Source: Theocolax elegans (taxonomy: Eukaryota; Arthropoda; Insecta; Hymenoptera; Cerocephalidae). From it: DNA of 64,000 nt. A program made the position numbers and the translations under genes. Shown piece by piece: positions 44,127-55,246 of this stretch. Numbering within the stretch: position 1 is the first letter of the stretch; each line of letters begins with the position of its first letter. The DNA is taken from the NCBI GenBank assembly GCA_026168455.1, contig CM047428.1, positions 38,872,546 to 38,936,545 on the forward strand, read 5' to 3'. The notes under the pieces were generated by a model. It was not told the DNA's origin, made no database searches, and saw only the letters and a program-made list of their open reading frames with translations.

Positions 44127-46870
44127 GGGGGTATCCTGCTATGGAAGGCCTAAAAACCGTTTTTTAGGGAATTTTTTTAAGATAGAAAAGAATAACCAAC
44201 TCCAGAGAACTTTCAGGAATATTTTATTATATAATTGAACATTATAAAAAAATTTTTTTAAAGAAAAATATCAAAATGCAGCCGATTATTAGGCACATTT
44301 GTTGGGCAATCCGTAATCCGAGTCTTCTATTGGCGGGAGTGATAGAGCTCTTATTCTTGATCTGAAATAGAAAGCCAAAAAAAATTTCATTTTCATACAT
44401 GTATTTTCCATTTGAACCAAGAAAACTCCGAAGAAATAGTGAAATTCGAAAATTTTTCCGAATTTGAAGCAAAAAGTGCTATTTACGAGAAAAAAAAATC
44501 TCTTCAATGTGCTAAAAAAGTCTTTTAGAAATTTATTTCCAAAAACCTTTGCGGTTCATATTGAAGAGTAGATAAAATTGAAGCTAAAAAACTTCGGATC
44601 GTTACAATAGCTTATTTATTTTCTTTGCGAACACGCCCGCCAGTTTAGAAAAAGTGGAGAAACGAAAACTCGAGAAAAAGCGCTTTAAAGTTTATGAACT
44701 GGAAAAATGTTAATTTTCGACTACTTACGGCAATAATTCGCTAATCAGCTATTCCTTCGCCATACAATAGACCTTCAGCTTCCTCATGGAACTCATTTTG
44801 TTGAAGTTGTTCAAGTCTACGGGCCGTACGAGCTTCCTTACTGGAAAGAGACGAACGTCGTCTTTCTCGTTCAATCCGTTGTATGTCGACATTATCCGCA
44901 AATATTTTACATTGCTGGCCAATTTTCAAATTGAGTAATTGCATGGTATGCAGAACTGAAGAATATCCTTCATTGAACATTCCTGCAGCCATATACACAG
45001 CAATTTCTACGATTTTTTGACCAGAATTGAGATGTTTCGGAGTTATGCGCCAGACAGTGAAGTTGAACGATTCGTTCTAATTTTGCGTGTGTCCAACTAA
45101 GCATCGCGTCATGAGATCGTCATTCGAAAGTTCTTCGTAGATTGGATGAATATGTTCCTCCACTTTTTCGTCAATCAATCGAGCAGAATGTTTGAAGGTT
45201 GCAAAACGACTCGTAGCTTCGGCTTTGCGCCATTCACACCAGCTGTCAGTGCCTGTCGGACAATTCTCGTGACGAGGAGAGTCATTAGTTGAACAATAAT
45301 GATCCAGCGTTGCCTTCACAGCCTTTTTCATATCTTGGACAGAATGAATATTCCTTCGAATTGCTCAACCATAATATATTGTCAACTTTTTGATGAGACT
45401 CTCTGTTAGACGCTGTTTTCCTCCAAGCTTCTCTTCCTTCCTTTTATTTCGGAGTGGAGTACCCATGCGCTTTTGTACGTGTCCCACGCACTCAGTTTTT
45501 ATCACAGGGTAATCATCACCGTATGGATTCATTTTTACAATACCATTGAAAGTTTTCGAATCACCGTCGCCGATGTAATTCGTATAATTTACTTCAAAAT
45601 TTTCAACAGATCTCAAAAATATCTCCACGATTGAATCTACCTCCATCTTCCCTGCTGAACCATCGTGATTTGAAAAGCATGATTCTTTATGATCATTATA
45701 CCATTCTTCAAATTCTTCTTCGTCTAATATATTCTTTTGTAAAGCACACGAATGACAATATGCACTTTTTACGATAAGATCGACTACTTTGCCAGAGTAA
45801 TATGCAATGAGCGTTGTAACACCAAACAATGAAGTAAAACCTCGTTTTTTCCAGGATCCATCGCCAGAAACTTTCAAACAGTCAGCAGATCTATCATGTT
45901 TTATATATTTTTCTTTCTCTTCTTTGACAACTTTTTCACAAACGCTTTTGAACATTGATTTTCACGCTGTATATAAATGCTGCACAATTTGATCATACGT
46001 TGATTTTGCTAAACCTTGACATATATCCATAAGTCCACAAAAGACATTGATACCTTCTCGTCCAACACCGAAAAGCCTCATAACAAAAACAATTCATCTA
46101 TTTATTTCGAATCCAGTGTTTATAAATGGTCCTGAATTTATTTCTCTATGACCACACATACACGGTAATACAATTTTGAAACCTAAGCCTCGATGTCCGC
46201 TCTCTGAAAATTGTATATTTTGTTTGCAAGATCTGCAAATTACAATATCAGAAATTGCAAAAAATACTGTGACAAACTTGATTATTCGATAGCAGTGAGT
46301 TGGATGTACAATGATGTTCTCGGTGCCAGCGGTGGCTAATTTTCTCTCAGTACTACTTGTGCTGCACTCTGTATCGTCTGATTCTGCTGTAAATTGATTA
46401 CCATGGAATTTTCGTTTCCGTGGTTTTGCAGCACGATTACTACTCGATTTGTCACTTTTCGGATAACTAGACATTATTATATTGGAGCGCACTCGTCAAT
46501 AGTCAGAGCAGAACTAAACGTTACGCCACAAACAGCTCTATAGCAAGCAGGTACACATAGATTATATACCGATGACACATACTAAGGTTCAAAAGACGCT
46601 TCTATGAAAGCAAAATATTATTTCGAACAGCTGCTGAACCTTTTCAGGTACATAGTTTCGAGTTTAGAGACGAGGGGAGGAACGCGCGCGTTTCAGTCTG
46701 ACCGAGCACTGGCACTTGCTCGATGCCCCGTTTCGTTTAGTGTTGTATCTTCGGAAATACTATGAATCCGACTCTATAACTTCGGACATATGTTCTTATA
46801 CATATAAGGAATAGATTTAAGCAATAAAATAAAAATTGATTTTTTGAACGTTTTAAATCAGGATACCCCT
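44127..46870 (-). mobile_element. TTAA-flanked DNA transposon D (Kolobok-like)
   Basis: 2.7-kb element inside repeat R. Right flank TTAA (46871-46874); left flank TCAA (44123-44126), a one-base variant. Terminal repeats GGGGGTATCCTG and AGGGGTATCCTG. Its near-complete transposase is of the same kind as in element A, which has unrelated TIR interior sequence, so the two are separate families of one superfamily. Confidence 0.8.
44741..46492 (-). pseudogene. transposase of element D, nearly complete
   Basis: About 550 residues in order: basic, Ser-rich N-terminus; a CRSC...CMCG zinc-ribbon-like region with RGLGFKIVLPC; KVSGDGSWKKRGFTSLFG (45875-45822); AYCHSCA; NYIGDGDSKTFNG (about 45600-45560); GHVQKRMGTPLR; HYCSTNDSPRHENCPTG...SWCEWRK; a degenerate NESFNF region; and a charged C-terminal helix. 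This matches the Mutator-like transposase domain architecture seen in insect TTAA elements. Only a few stops and frameshifts (near 46090, 45960, 45364 and 45075) disrupt it. It would recognise the TIRs and cut at TTAA. Confidence 0.75.
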
Positions 46871-47113
46871 TTAAGGGATAAAGCTTCAAGGGACAGACAT
46901 CGCGGGATCACCCAGGACTCATCGCCCAGAAGTTGGACTAAGGTACGGTATCCTCTTTCTAAACATCATACTATATATTCCCTACGCCACCCCTATTGAT
47001 TGCTCGCATTTACTAATGTTTCTTTTCTTTCAGGTTTGTCCCCTCTACTACTGGTTCCCTCCATTACATTAATATTATCTCTATTATTATTTATGTCGCG
47101 TGAGGTTTACCTC

Positions 47114-48150
47114 ACGATATTCAATGGTAAAATGTACCAAAATTTTGTTAAAAATTTACCATCTAATAATAAATGCAACTACGTAAGTGATTCATTCAAT
47201 GCTGACGGTGCTCCAGTTTTCGAATCGTCATCATTTTCTATTTGACCTGTATACATATGCATTCATGACATACCAATCGAAAGTAGATTATATAGTATAA
47301 CTGTAACTGGATTATGGTTTGGCAAAACAAGCCAGAAATGAGCATACTTTTAAAAATATTCGCAGAAATGATAAATAAATTATCAAATGATGGATTACAA
47401 TGTAGTATAAAAGGGGAATGCACTACGGTTATAATTGGTGCTTTCATCCCGGTGAACATATAGTAGTAGCATGAGATATCCGTATTAAAATTGTCCGTCA
47501 GATATTAGGGATGCCTAATATCTGCCGCTACAATTACTTTTTCTAAGGAGACACTTCGAACTGAAAAGATTGTTTTGGGATTAAAACTGCTTCACCGTTG
47601 TTAGTATTAAATAATTTTGATATAATTAAAGGTTTCACCCATGATTATATGCATTGCATTTTACTGGGAGTGGCAAAACAGCCAACTGTCTCTAAAAACG
47701 AATATAAAATTATTAACAAACTGCACTCAGCAGTGAAAGTTCTTTATCAAGTACGACGTACGCTTGTCGACACCCTTGTCAGATCGACGAGATTGGAAAT
47801 TGAGAGAGTTGGAAAATAGGGTTCTATACTATAGTGTACGATTATTAACCGATGTATTCGAACATGAAAAAAAATTTAAACATTGGATATTCTTAACAGT
47901 AGCCTTGCACATTGGTCTTCAAACTACCATAACGTATAAAGAATTAAATTATTTAAACAAAATACTTCACAAGTTTGTATCTCAATCTAAAGATTTTTAT
48001 CCTTTGACTGCTATGACGTACAATACTCACCAGTTGGTGCATATAAGAAATAGTATTCAACAACATAACATTCAATATTTTGATATGAATCAGCGAATTA
48101 TGACTTGCTTCGCGCAATTAAATCCGGAAGAGATGTCATACAGTCAATAA
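47114..48150 (+). pseudogene. En/Spm transposase (first copy), central part
   Basis: Continues the fragment that stops at 1524: IFNGKMYQNF, FNADGAPVFESSSFSI, GLWFGKTKPEMSILL, then after a frameshift or deletion LLVLNNFDIIKGFTHDYMHCILLG, LSDRRDWKLRELENRVLYYS and LTAMTYNTHQLVHI. These are the same landmarks as in the reversed copy at 41782-42582, but the sequences differ enough to be another family member. Several frameshifts. Confidence 0.7.
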
Positions 48151-48278
48151 TAAGAATCATTCATGTACAAAGATTGCGATGAGACGTCGTTGCAATGAAC
48201 TGAGATTATTTAAGAAAATAATATTTCGTTGTACATGTTAAATTTATGATAATCTAAAAGTATGTATATATCGTAAAC

Positions 48279-48911
48279 TGTATACAGTCAAGGCCACGCA
48301 AACCGTTTGTTTATATTGTCGCGCGAGGATGTATACGAGCATCCATATACCGTTGTAAATAAGTGTGAGTGCGTTAGGTACGTTTCGGATATCTCGAATC
48401 ACACGAAAAGTTTAATTTGTGTGACCGAACTCGCATAGAAATAGACACGGGTGAATACCGGTCCGGTTTGTCTGGCCACCGGGAAGCCGTTTTTTACGAG
48501 TAATACTTGAGTGTCTTACGGACAGTGACTAAGTGCAGTGCAGTGCGAAGGACCAAGTGCCCCGGATCGAGTTACTCCCCGATGCAGGCGTTGGCCGCGG
48601 TGTCGAGCCGCGTCTGCACTTGGCCAAGGACGGCAGGACAGTGTAGTGTGAGAGTTTGTGTGCTTGTTCGGTAAGACACCGGTGTTACCGGAACCGACGT
48701 GCTTTGCGCGGGGTGAACGCGGGGGACAAGCCTCACGCGACCCGGGAAATAAACCGTATTTATTGTCGGCTTTCCGTGTAGTGATATTATTGAATAAATT
48801 ATCGACTCCTCGACCTCGAGGCGTCGATATTAACGTGTTTCTCGTAGCCGCTGCTCCCTGCTAATTAATAAATTAGTTGTACGTGGTGTCAGGGCGAGAT
48901 ACCACGTTACA
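48279..48911 (+). repeat. probable solo LTR, Gypsy-like
   Basis: 633 bp from TGTATACAGTC to ACGTTACA, CpG-rich, with GAATAAA near 48791. Its 3' edge has a hairpin CGTGGT...ACCACG directly before TTACA, like the U5 edges of Gypsy-1 and Gypsy-2. Flanks AAAC and AAAT match at three of four bases. It separates two pieces of the En/Spm transposase, as expected of an insertion. Confidence 0.45.
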
Positions 48912-49178
48912 AAATTTACACAAATTTTGGAAAAGATCGTGTACCCTAAATGTTCATCAGATATAGAAATATTTTACGATGATATTGATGTTCCATCAAC
49001 AAAAAAAAGTTTTAAATTATCAAACAATACATATTCAGGTAAAGAAAGAATAATTGGTGAACTTGAAAGTGAACAGTTTAATTTATCAAAAACAACAGAA
49101 GTATTTTCTAGAATAATTATGAATCGAGTTCTATACATATTATCAGCAAAAATTCACCTACGTTTATGGAATTCCTAA
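48912..49178 (+). pseudogene. En/Spm transposase (first copy), C-terminal piece
   Basis: The frame YSGKERIIGELE...TTEVFSRIIMNRVLYIL resembles the C-terminal zone of this transposase family (a Lys-rich motif, then F.RIIMNG...). It directly follows the solo LTR. Confidence 0.4.
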
Positions 49179-49584
49179 ACTTAATTAGAAAATGATCAGT
49201 TTATTATTATATTCTATTATTAAATTATAAATATTATTATATAATTTGTTTTTGAATTTTTTATTTTTGACGTATATAAAAAATTTGTAATATCGGGTTT
49301 ATGAAAAGTAAAATATCGAATATTAATACTTATTAAAATGGAACAAAACAAATTATATTTTTAGTGTAAATGAACATTAAAAGCAGATATGTATATTTGA
49401 AAAAATGAAAAAAATGAATAGAGCATATTTTTGTGTTTTGTAAATATATACTTTTAATATTACAATATTTAAAGTGATTCTAAATAAATAATGAATTAAA
49501 AGTGAATACTAAAAAAAGTTAAAGGAAAAAGTAAACAAAATCAATATACAAACGTGTTATTTATATAAAATTACTTTCATATAA
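49179..49584. other. AT-rich intergenic sequence
   Basis: No gene, repeat array or transposon edge recognised. Confidence 0.5.
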
Positions 49585-50395
49585 TGTAACGCTGCACTGG
49601 GGATCAGGGTGCAGGTTAATGAGGGTCAGCAATTAAGATAAATAAAATAGGTATTTATTATAAAAATTAATAATTATAGGGTGGGCGCCAGCCGCGTTAT
49701 TACGCGACAACTAATCCGATAACTCGCGGGTTATCGCTAATTACTTGGAGCTGTGCTCCGCTGTTGATATCCCGGTTCGCTGTAGGGGAGTGGAAGGGAA
49801 AGGATGGGACCAGGATCTCGCACACACGTAATTCGGTACTCGGCGGTACCGTCGGCAGAGAGAGGTATTCACACACACCAACCTTTGCGAAAAATCCGGG
49901 ACGCTTGGTCGGGAAGCTGTTGCTCTCTCTCTCTCTCTCTATCACACACGCTCGCTATTTCTCAAATATCTGGTACACCGGGAAGATTCGGCCTCTCGCG
50001 ACTCGAATGTATCCGTTCAGGACGGCGGACCGTAGAGCTCTCCTTCTCGGCGTGCTCTAGAGCTCCGTGTTCGCACCGCGCGCCTGCGCAGTACTTACTC
50101 GTACGCGGTACCTCGATCTCGCGTCACGCGAGCGGGTCGAGTGCCGCTGTGTTCAGGCTGTATCGGTACAAATCGGCTGTATGGTGATGATGACCTGGTG
50201 CTGCTTCCGTCTCGGAGATGCGGTACAACCTCTTCCCAGGTAACTATTACCTCGTTCCTTCTAGCGTTATTCACTAAGTTGTACGGTGTGAGTTTCAGGT
50301 ACGAACTCACCCGCCGCCGCATCGCTGCTCGGGGCCGATTCACCCCTCTCCTCGACGACGTCAACCTCGGTGACTGATAGCCTCTCCGTCAGCTC
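49585..50395 (-). repeat. truncated LTR of the Gypsy-1 family, reversed
   Basis: Reading on the - strand it ends ...CCTGCACCCTGATCCCCAG, then TGCAGCGTTACA (plus-strand start TGTAACGC at 49585), as in the Gypsy-1 LTR. It contains uninterrupted counterparts of 7760-8084 and of 2245-2640. The outer U3 of about 720 bp is missing on the right. No primer site or internal sequence adjoins, so this is a truncated solo LTR. Confidence 0.85.
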
Positions 50396-50436
50396 ATCGA
50401 ACTTAGCGATTGATTTTAAAATATAGGCATACAAAA

Positions 50437-51350
50437 ATTTCTATTAATTGCGGAATTGTATGCAGGTTTAGCAAAAATTATTTAAATAATTGCAGATTTT
50501 CTAGTTTTTCTGAAAAATATTAATAACTTTTATAATAGCCGAAAACTGGGGGTAACCGTTAATCTAATAGAAAAATAATTTGTTCGCACTCAAACCGCTA
50601 CTAAACGTTTGCAAATTAATTGCGGATTGCAAATATATCTTAAATTAATTAAAGATCTTAATATTTATGCAAGTAATTATTATTTTTCAATTAGCATGAT
50701 TAGGAAAGCGCACAACGACTGTATAATTTACCTAACTCACAAATTCCTGCTGTACCTTTTCGTCAATAATTGCGGAATCGTTGGCAGATTTTGCAAAAAC
50801 CAAAAGAAACAATTGCAGATACTCCAGTTTATTAAAAACCAATTAACATATAATGTCCCAGCGGGTGAGGGTCTGTTGCGCTCCTCGGATGGACAGCCAA
50901 TCTATTTTTGTTAATCGTAAGTTCCCACTGTAAGCTAACGACGATTTTTCCGCATCAGTAATTGCGGAATCGTTGGCAGATTTCGCAAAAACAAAAAGTA
51001 AAAATTGCGGACATTCCAGTTTATTAAAAACCAATTACCAAATATTGGCCCAGCTGGTGAGGGTCTGTTGCGCTCCACGGATCTACAGCCAACCTATTTT
51101 TGTCAATCGCAAGTTCCCGCTGTAAGCTAACGACGATTTATCCGCATCAGTAATTGCGGAATCGTTCGCAGATTTTGCAAACCCAAAAAGAAACAATTGC
51201 GGACATTCCAGTTTATTAAAAACCAATTACCAAATATTGGCCCAGCGGGTAAGGGTCTGTTGCGCTCCACGGATGTACAGCCAATCTATTTTTGTCAATC
51301 GCAAGTTCCCGCTGTAAGCTAACGACTATTTATCCGCATCAATAATTGCG
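50437..51350. repeat. 192-bp tandem repeat
   Basis: Three well-conserved units start AATTGCGGAATCGTT at 50768, 50960 and 51152; a fourth start at 51344 is cut off. Each has TTGCAAAAAC-like, CCAGTTTATTAAAAACCAATT, GGGTCTGTTGCGCTCC and AAGTTCCCGCTGTAAGCTAA blocks. The part from 50437 to 50767 holds degenerate partial units. It looks like a short satellite or an internal array of an unidentified transposon. Confidence 0.9.
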
Positions 51351-51386
51351 GTTGTTGTATGTTTTTAATAAATATAATATATATAC

Positions 51387-52162
51387 TGTAACGGTTTTGC
51401 TATTTTTAATAACAATAAATAAAATAATAATAATTCAGAACCGTTAAAATAATAGTCTCATTTACACGATCGGCCGCGCAGTAATAATATGACTATAATA
51501 AGCCGTATAGGCGGAGGCGGCGGTAATCTTTACTTAGCGAAACGCGAGAAAAAGGAGTAAACAACAAAATAAGCAACAATGCAATATTTAATTAATAATT
51601 AAAATAAATGTATTCAGAAAAAGTAATACAGGCGCGTCGCAGCGCGCGAAACGCAGGTCGATGTATACGCGAGGAATAAAGAGAGAAAGAGAGAGAGAGA
51701 CTACAAGACTGGCACTTACAGTGCGTGAGCCGCGATCGATGAATAAACCACCAGGCGAAGTCTGCGTAGTCGCTACCCTTTAGCTTCCTGGGCTGCGTCG
51801 TCGCCAAACAAACTAATGTAACTCCACTGGATCACCAGCACAGCACCAGGATCACAAGCACGGGGCGATCAAAATATGGAGAGACCAAATCACAAGGTTT
51901 CTCACGACAGTTCAAATTAATCACACGACGGTTGAATTTAATCTCTCGGCGGTTGAGATTAGTCTAAGTGCTCTCGCACTTACGAACCGAAAACTCTTTC
52001 TCTCTTTCCCTACTTTTACCTTTACGAAGGTCCGCGAAAATCGCCGAAAATCGTCGAACGTCGACCTGTAACATCTGTAAAGATTAATACACAGGCTAGA
52101 CAGAGAGAGAGAGAATGTAACGAGCAATGTAATATAATCAAATATTACATTGATTCGTTACA
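51387..52162 (-). repeat. Gypsy-3 3' LTR
   Basis: Plus-strand edges TGTAACGG and TTCGTTACA. On the - strand U3 opens with a long imperfect palindrome (TGTAACGAATCAATGTAATAT and its near complement, 52116-52162), and U5 ends with AACGGTT...AACCGTTACA. Confidence 0.95.
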
Positions 52163-52172
52163 CTCCCCCCTT
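52163..52172 (-). promoter_or_regulatory. Gypsy-3 polypurine tract
   Basis: AAGGGGGGAG on the - strand directly abuts the 3' LTR, as in Gypsy-2. Confidence 0.85.
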
Positions 52173-52375
52173 CCAGACGCTGGGTAGCCGAAGACGTACC
52201 AGCTCTGCATTTCTACTCTCTCTCTAGGCCAGAAGACAAAATAAAAAAGATAATTAACATAAATAATATTTATAAATAAATAAAATAAAGCCCAGTATAG
52301 ATTTTTCTCTCTTAATTGTACATGTTAGGTAATGCATAGAACAAGAATCATAAAAAAATAAATGTATAAAAAAAA

Positions 52376-53146
52376 TTATTGGCGTGGTCGCTCATAGGTG
52401 CCATGGTTGACCCGATTCGGGCATTCGCGTCCACGCGCTACACCTGGCAACCCACAGACGTAGCACTTGCGACTACGCACTGTTTTGCCCTCTGCCTGAG
52501 CTTTCCGAGCTAACACCGCATCGAGCCGCTGCTGAAGGCAGACCGCCTGTCGTTCCTTCTGTCGTCGGAAAGTCGCCAGTGCTTCCTCAGCTTCCTGGAT
52601 TGCCGAGTCTGATCCTGCCGGTTGCTCTCCGCCAGAAGCGGATCCTTCCGCCAGCGCCGCCCATCGCGCTTCAGCGGATCGTTTCCCCATATGGTATACT
52701 CTATTTAAGAGGGGAGCAACTCCGAGCTCTGAATCGCGTTGGAAGCGACTGATGGCTTCTCGCGCTTGCGTTTCAGCCTCTGACAGGTCAGTCTCTTCGC
52801 GAATTCGCTGTCTCTCTGCATCATAGGCCATTTGGCAGCGTCTTCGCACCTCAATTGATCTAGGCCAATTGCCAGACGCTTGAGTAGCGTCATCGCCAAA
52901 TTTCTCGCAGAAGCGGTCGTACTCCGCTAATACCTCCGTCTCCATCCGACGAAGTTCTCGTGAGGCTTGGCGAACTTGCTGCAATTTGGCCTCCAACTGA
53001 GTCCACCAACCTTGCAGGTCGGAAGGGCCTGATTGATCGGAGGCGCTCACCTCGATTACCGTTTCAGGCGTTGACGTGCCTGAGCTTGACACGGCGTCTC
53101 CAGCGATATCCGCATCAATAAGCGACTTGCGCAATTCATCAGACAT
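52376..53146 (-). CDS. Gypsy-3 third ORF: coiled coil with Gag-like zinc finger
   Basis: 256 residues, downstream of pol. Long helical, charged stretches between about residues 45 and 215 (LEAKLQQVRQASRELRRMETEV, EAEEALATFRRQKERQ) suggest coiled coils. The C-terminus is a zinc finger CYVCGLPGV...CPNRVNH, which mirrors the Gag finger CYRCGWPGY...CPEC of the same element and the third-ORF finger CKNCGIPGV of Gypsy-2. No signal peptide or membrane span, so it is not an envelope protein. It starts with ATG at 53144-53146 and is intact although pol is deleted. Confidence 0.8.
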   Translation of the reverse strand: MSDELRKSLIDADIAGDAVSSSGTSTPETVIEVSASDQSGPSDLQGWWTQLEAKLQQVRQASRELRRMETEVLAEYDRFCEKFGDDATQASGNWPRSIEVRRRCQMAYDAERQRIREETDLSEAETQAREAISRFQRDSELGVAPLLNRVYHMGKRSAEARWAALAEGSASGGEQPAGSDSAIQEAEEALATFRRQKERQAVCLQQRLDAVLARKAQAEGKTVRSRKCYVCGLPGVARGRECPNRVNHGTYERPRQ

Positions 53147-53279
53147 AATTCTGGAACAGGTTAGTAAATATCAGGCCGTGTTTTATACAAATGACAGAAT
53201 GAAAAAGATTATAAAAATTACAGATTCAGAGAACGGTACGCGTAAATACATCAATCGCTCGAAGGGAATTTTACGGTTT

Positions 53280-53967
53280 TCACGACCGAGTGCGCCGTTC
53301 GATCGTTTCTACCGGGGATACGGGCCTGTTCTTCACCCCTTTCGGTCTTCCGCGCCTATTTCCCGTCGTCAAAGGATTCGCGTGTACATTAACGTTCGCC
53401 TTCAATCGCTCGTTAGAAGGGGCACGGTCAACCGCGGTCATACGACTAACAACTACCCGAGTTTTGCGCGGCCTACCTCGCTTACGCAGTGCGTTCGCGC
53501 TCACAGGATCATTATCGTTGGACTCGTCGCTAGCTCTTCGCTCTGCGTTTAATCCCTCGCTGTCCCTCGTCGCATCCTCTCGATTTAATTTACTCTCCTC
53601 AGTTACGTCTGTCTGGTCCTCATAATACGGTTTCAGGTCATTGACGTGGCATTTACCTGCTTCTTTTCCATCATTGCTGATGAGCTCCACCACGTTTGAG
53701 CCGAGTAACGCCGAAACAATAAAAGGTCCGATGTACTTCGGAGCTAGCTTAGCAGCTATGCCTTGGGCAGCGGACGAAAGTATACGATTTCGCTTAGAAA
53801 CTTTTTGTCCCACGGCAAATTGTACATCGCGGCGTTTTGAATTATAATATTCGGCCTGACGGGCTTGTGCGCATGTCGCTCGTTCAGCAGCTTGAGCTTG
53901 CAGTTCTGGCAACGTTTGCATACGCTGTTGCCAATTTTGAACAGCTGCTGCGGCTTCGCTGTCAGCG
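53280..53967 (-). pseudogene. pol: Gypsy-3 Pol remnant: integrase C-terminus
   Basis: Reads NWQQRMQTLPELQAQ, YYNSKRRDVQFAVGQKV, KYIGPFIVSALLG (GPF/Y module) and VNDLKPYY, equivalent to the last quarter of Gypsy-2 Pol. Two AT-hook-like motifs follow (KRGRPRKTR and RRGRPKGVK). Its 5' edge is the deletion junction near 53960, where it is out of frame with the protease part. Confidence 0.88.
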
Positions 53968-54773
53968 ACAGCTTAATCTTCCGAGAGACTAGATAATAGC
54001 GCTGCATGATGGGACGCGAACCGCCCACATCAATTTCATGCTCAGCTAAGTTAGTACAACCTAGCTTTGCATTCGGAGCAGTCAAACGCTTTTCCAACAA
54101 CTCATTGAGTTGTTTGCGTTGCGCTTCGTCAATATCTGCTAAGACAACGGCAGCTAGTGAGCAGGCCTCACCAATGCCGATAGCCGATACTTCAAGCTGA
54201 ATTGCGTCAGCCACGTTTTCAATCAGCAACTGATTTTCACGCGGCAACAAAACAGCGTTAAACGCACGAATAAAATCGGCACCGAGTATAGAATCGGCGT
54301 CGAGATCGCTCATTACTAAAACATCTAAGTAATGGCGTTCATTCGCTAAATCAAACGGCAGCTCTAATCGTCCAAGTATTGGAGCGCGTTGGCCGTTAGC
54401 GAGTCGTGCACCTGGTCCAATATAAGGTGTAAGCGGTTTTCCAATGGCTGACGCAATCTGCAAGCCTAAGGAATTAATAACCGTGCGAGCCGCCCCTGAA
54501 TCGTACAAAGCGCGTACGCGGAATCCACCGATTCCGATCTGCAGCCACCAGCGAGTAGACTGTAGAGTTCCTTCCTCAACTGGCGTTCCAGCGCGAGAAT
54601 CGCAAACACCTTTTTCCGCTGATTGTCTGTCAATTCCGACAGGCAAAAGCGAGGGCATTTTCTCTGTTTGCGCAATTACTGATTGTGACTTATCACCATC
54701 AGAGGTCTCACTAATAATTGGGGCGATAGGGACCTTATCTATTCGCCCCTTTTCTCGTTTCCCGAGCACTCAG
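53960..54773 (-). pseudogene. pol: Gypsy-3 Pol remnant: protease and RT start, distal copy
   Basis: Contains the aspartic protease signature ALYDSGAARTV with flap-side ILGRLEL and the motif DSILGADFI, then LGCTNLAEHEIDVGG, which corresponds to the segment before RT in Gypsy-2. It ends at the deletion after about YYLVSRKI and is joined out of frame to the integrase tail. Confidence 0.88.
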
Positions 54774-55226
54774 GACAATTCGTCTTGATATACCCGGGCC
54801 AACCGCAGCGATAGCAGTACACACGCTCTTTGGGACCTGCTTTCTTATCGCGGTTGCGACTACGCGCGGATTTTCCATTAGTAATGGATGATTTATTTTT
54901 ACCATCATCCTTCCTCTCGGTACTAGTCACGCCAGATGGCTTATCAGAAACATTCTTTGCTCCTTTCGGCGCACCTGGTTTACTAAAATTACGCGCGTTT
55001 TGGCCTTTCTTATTGGCGGAATTCGCACAAGAATTCGTATATTTGCTAAATCTTTCATCTAGCATCTTCTCTAAGAGTTTGGCCAAATTTTCCATTGTAG
55101 GTTCTGCGATACTCGCTACTTTTACCGTAGCATCATCGCTAGCAGCTTTTCCGCCCTTCTTACCTCTGGTATCTGGCTGCTTATAAGCCACAGAAGGCAG
55201 AACGCTCTTTTCTGGCGGTGGAGGCC
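54739..55226 (-). pseudogene. duplicated Gag C-terminus of Gypsy-3
   Basis: Repeats the last 150 residues of the intact gag (56026-58206), including the zinc finger and slippery site, through the tandem duplication. It has no start of its own. Confidence 0.88.
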
Positions 55227-55246
55227 ACAGCTGCTGCGGCTCTCGC

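Larger units (their letters stand above)
42660..47113. repeat. repeat R, copy II, interrupted by element D
   Basis: Homologous to copy I; the body is 42660-44126 and, after the TTAA transposon, 46875-47113. It ends with the same GTGAGGTTTACCTCAC palindrome, whose last bases overlap the ACGA that precedes the resumed En/Spm transposase. Confidence 0.65.

Noticed and set aside
50768..51350. Regular direct repeats considered as a CRISPR array
   Set aside because: The whole 192-bp unit is repeated, without variable spacers, and the context is eukaryotic transposon DNA.
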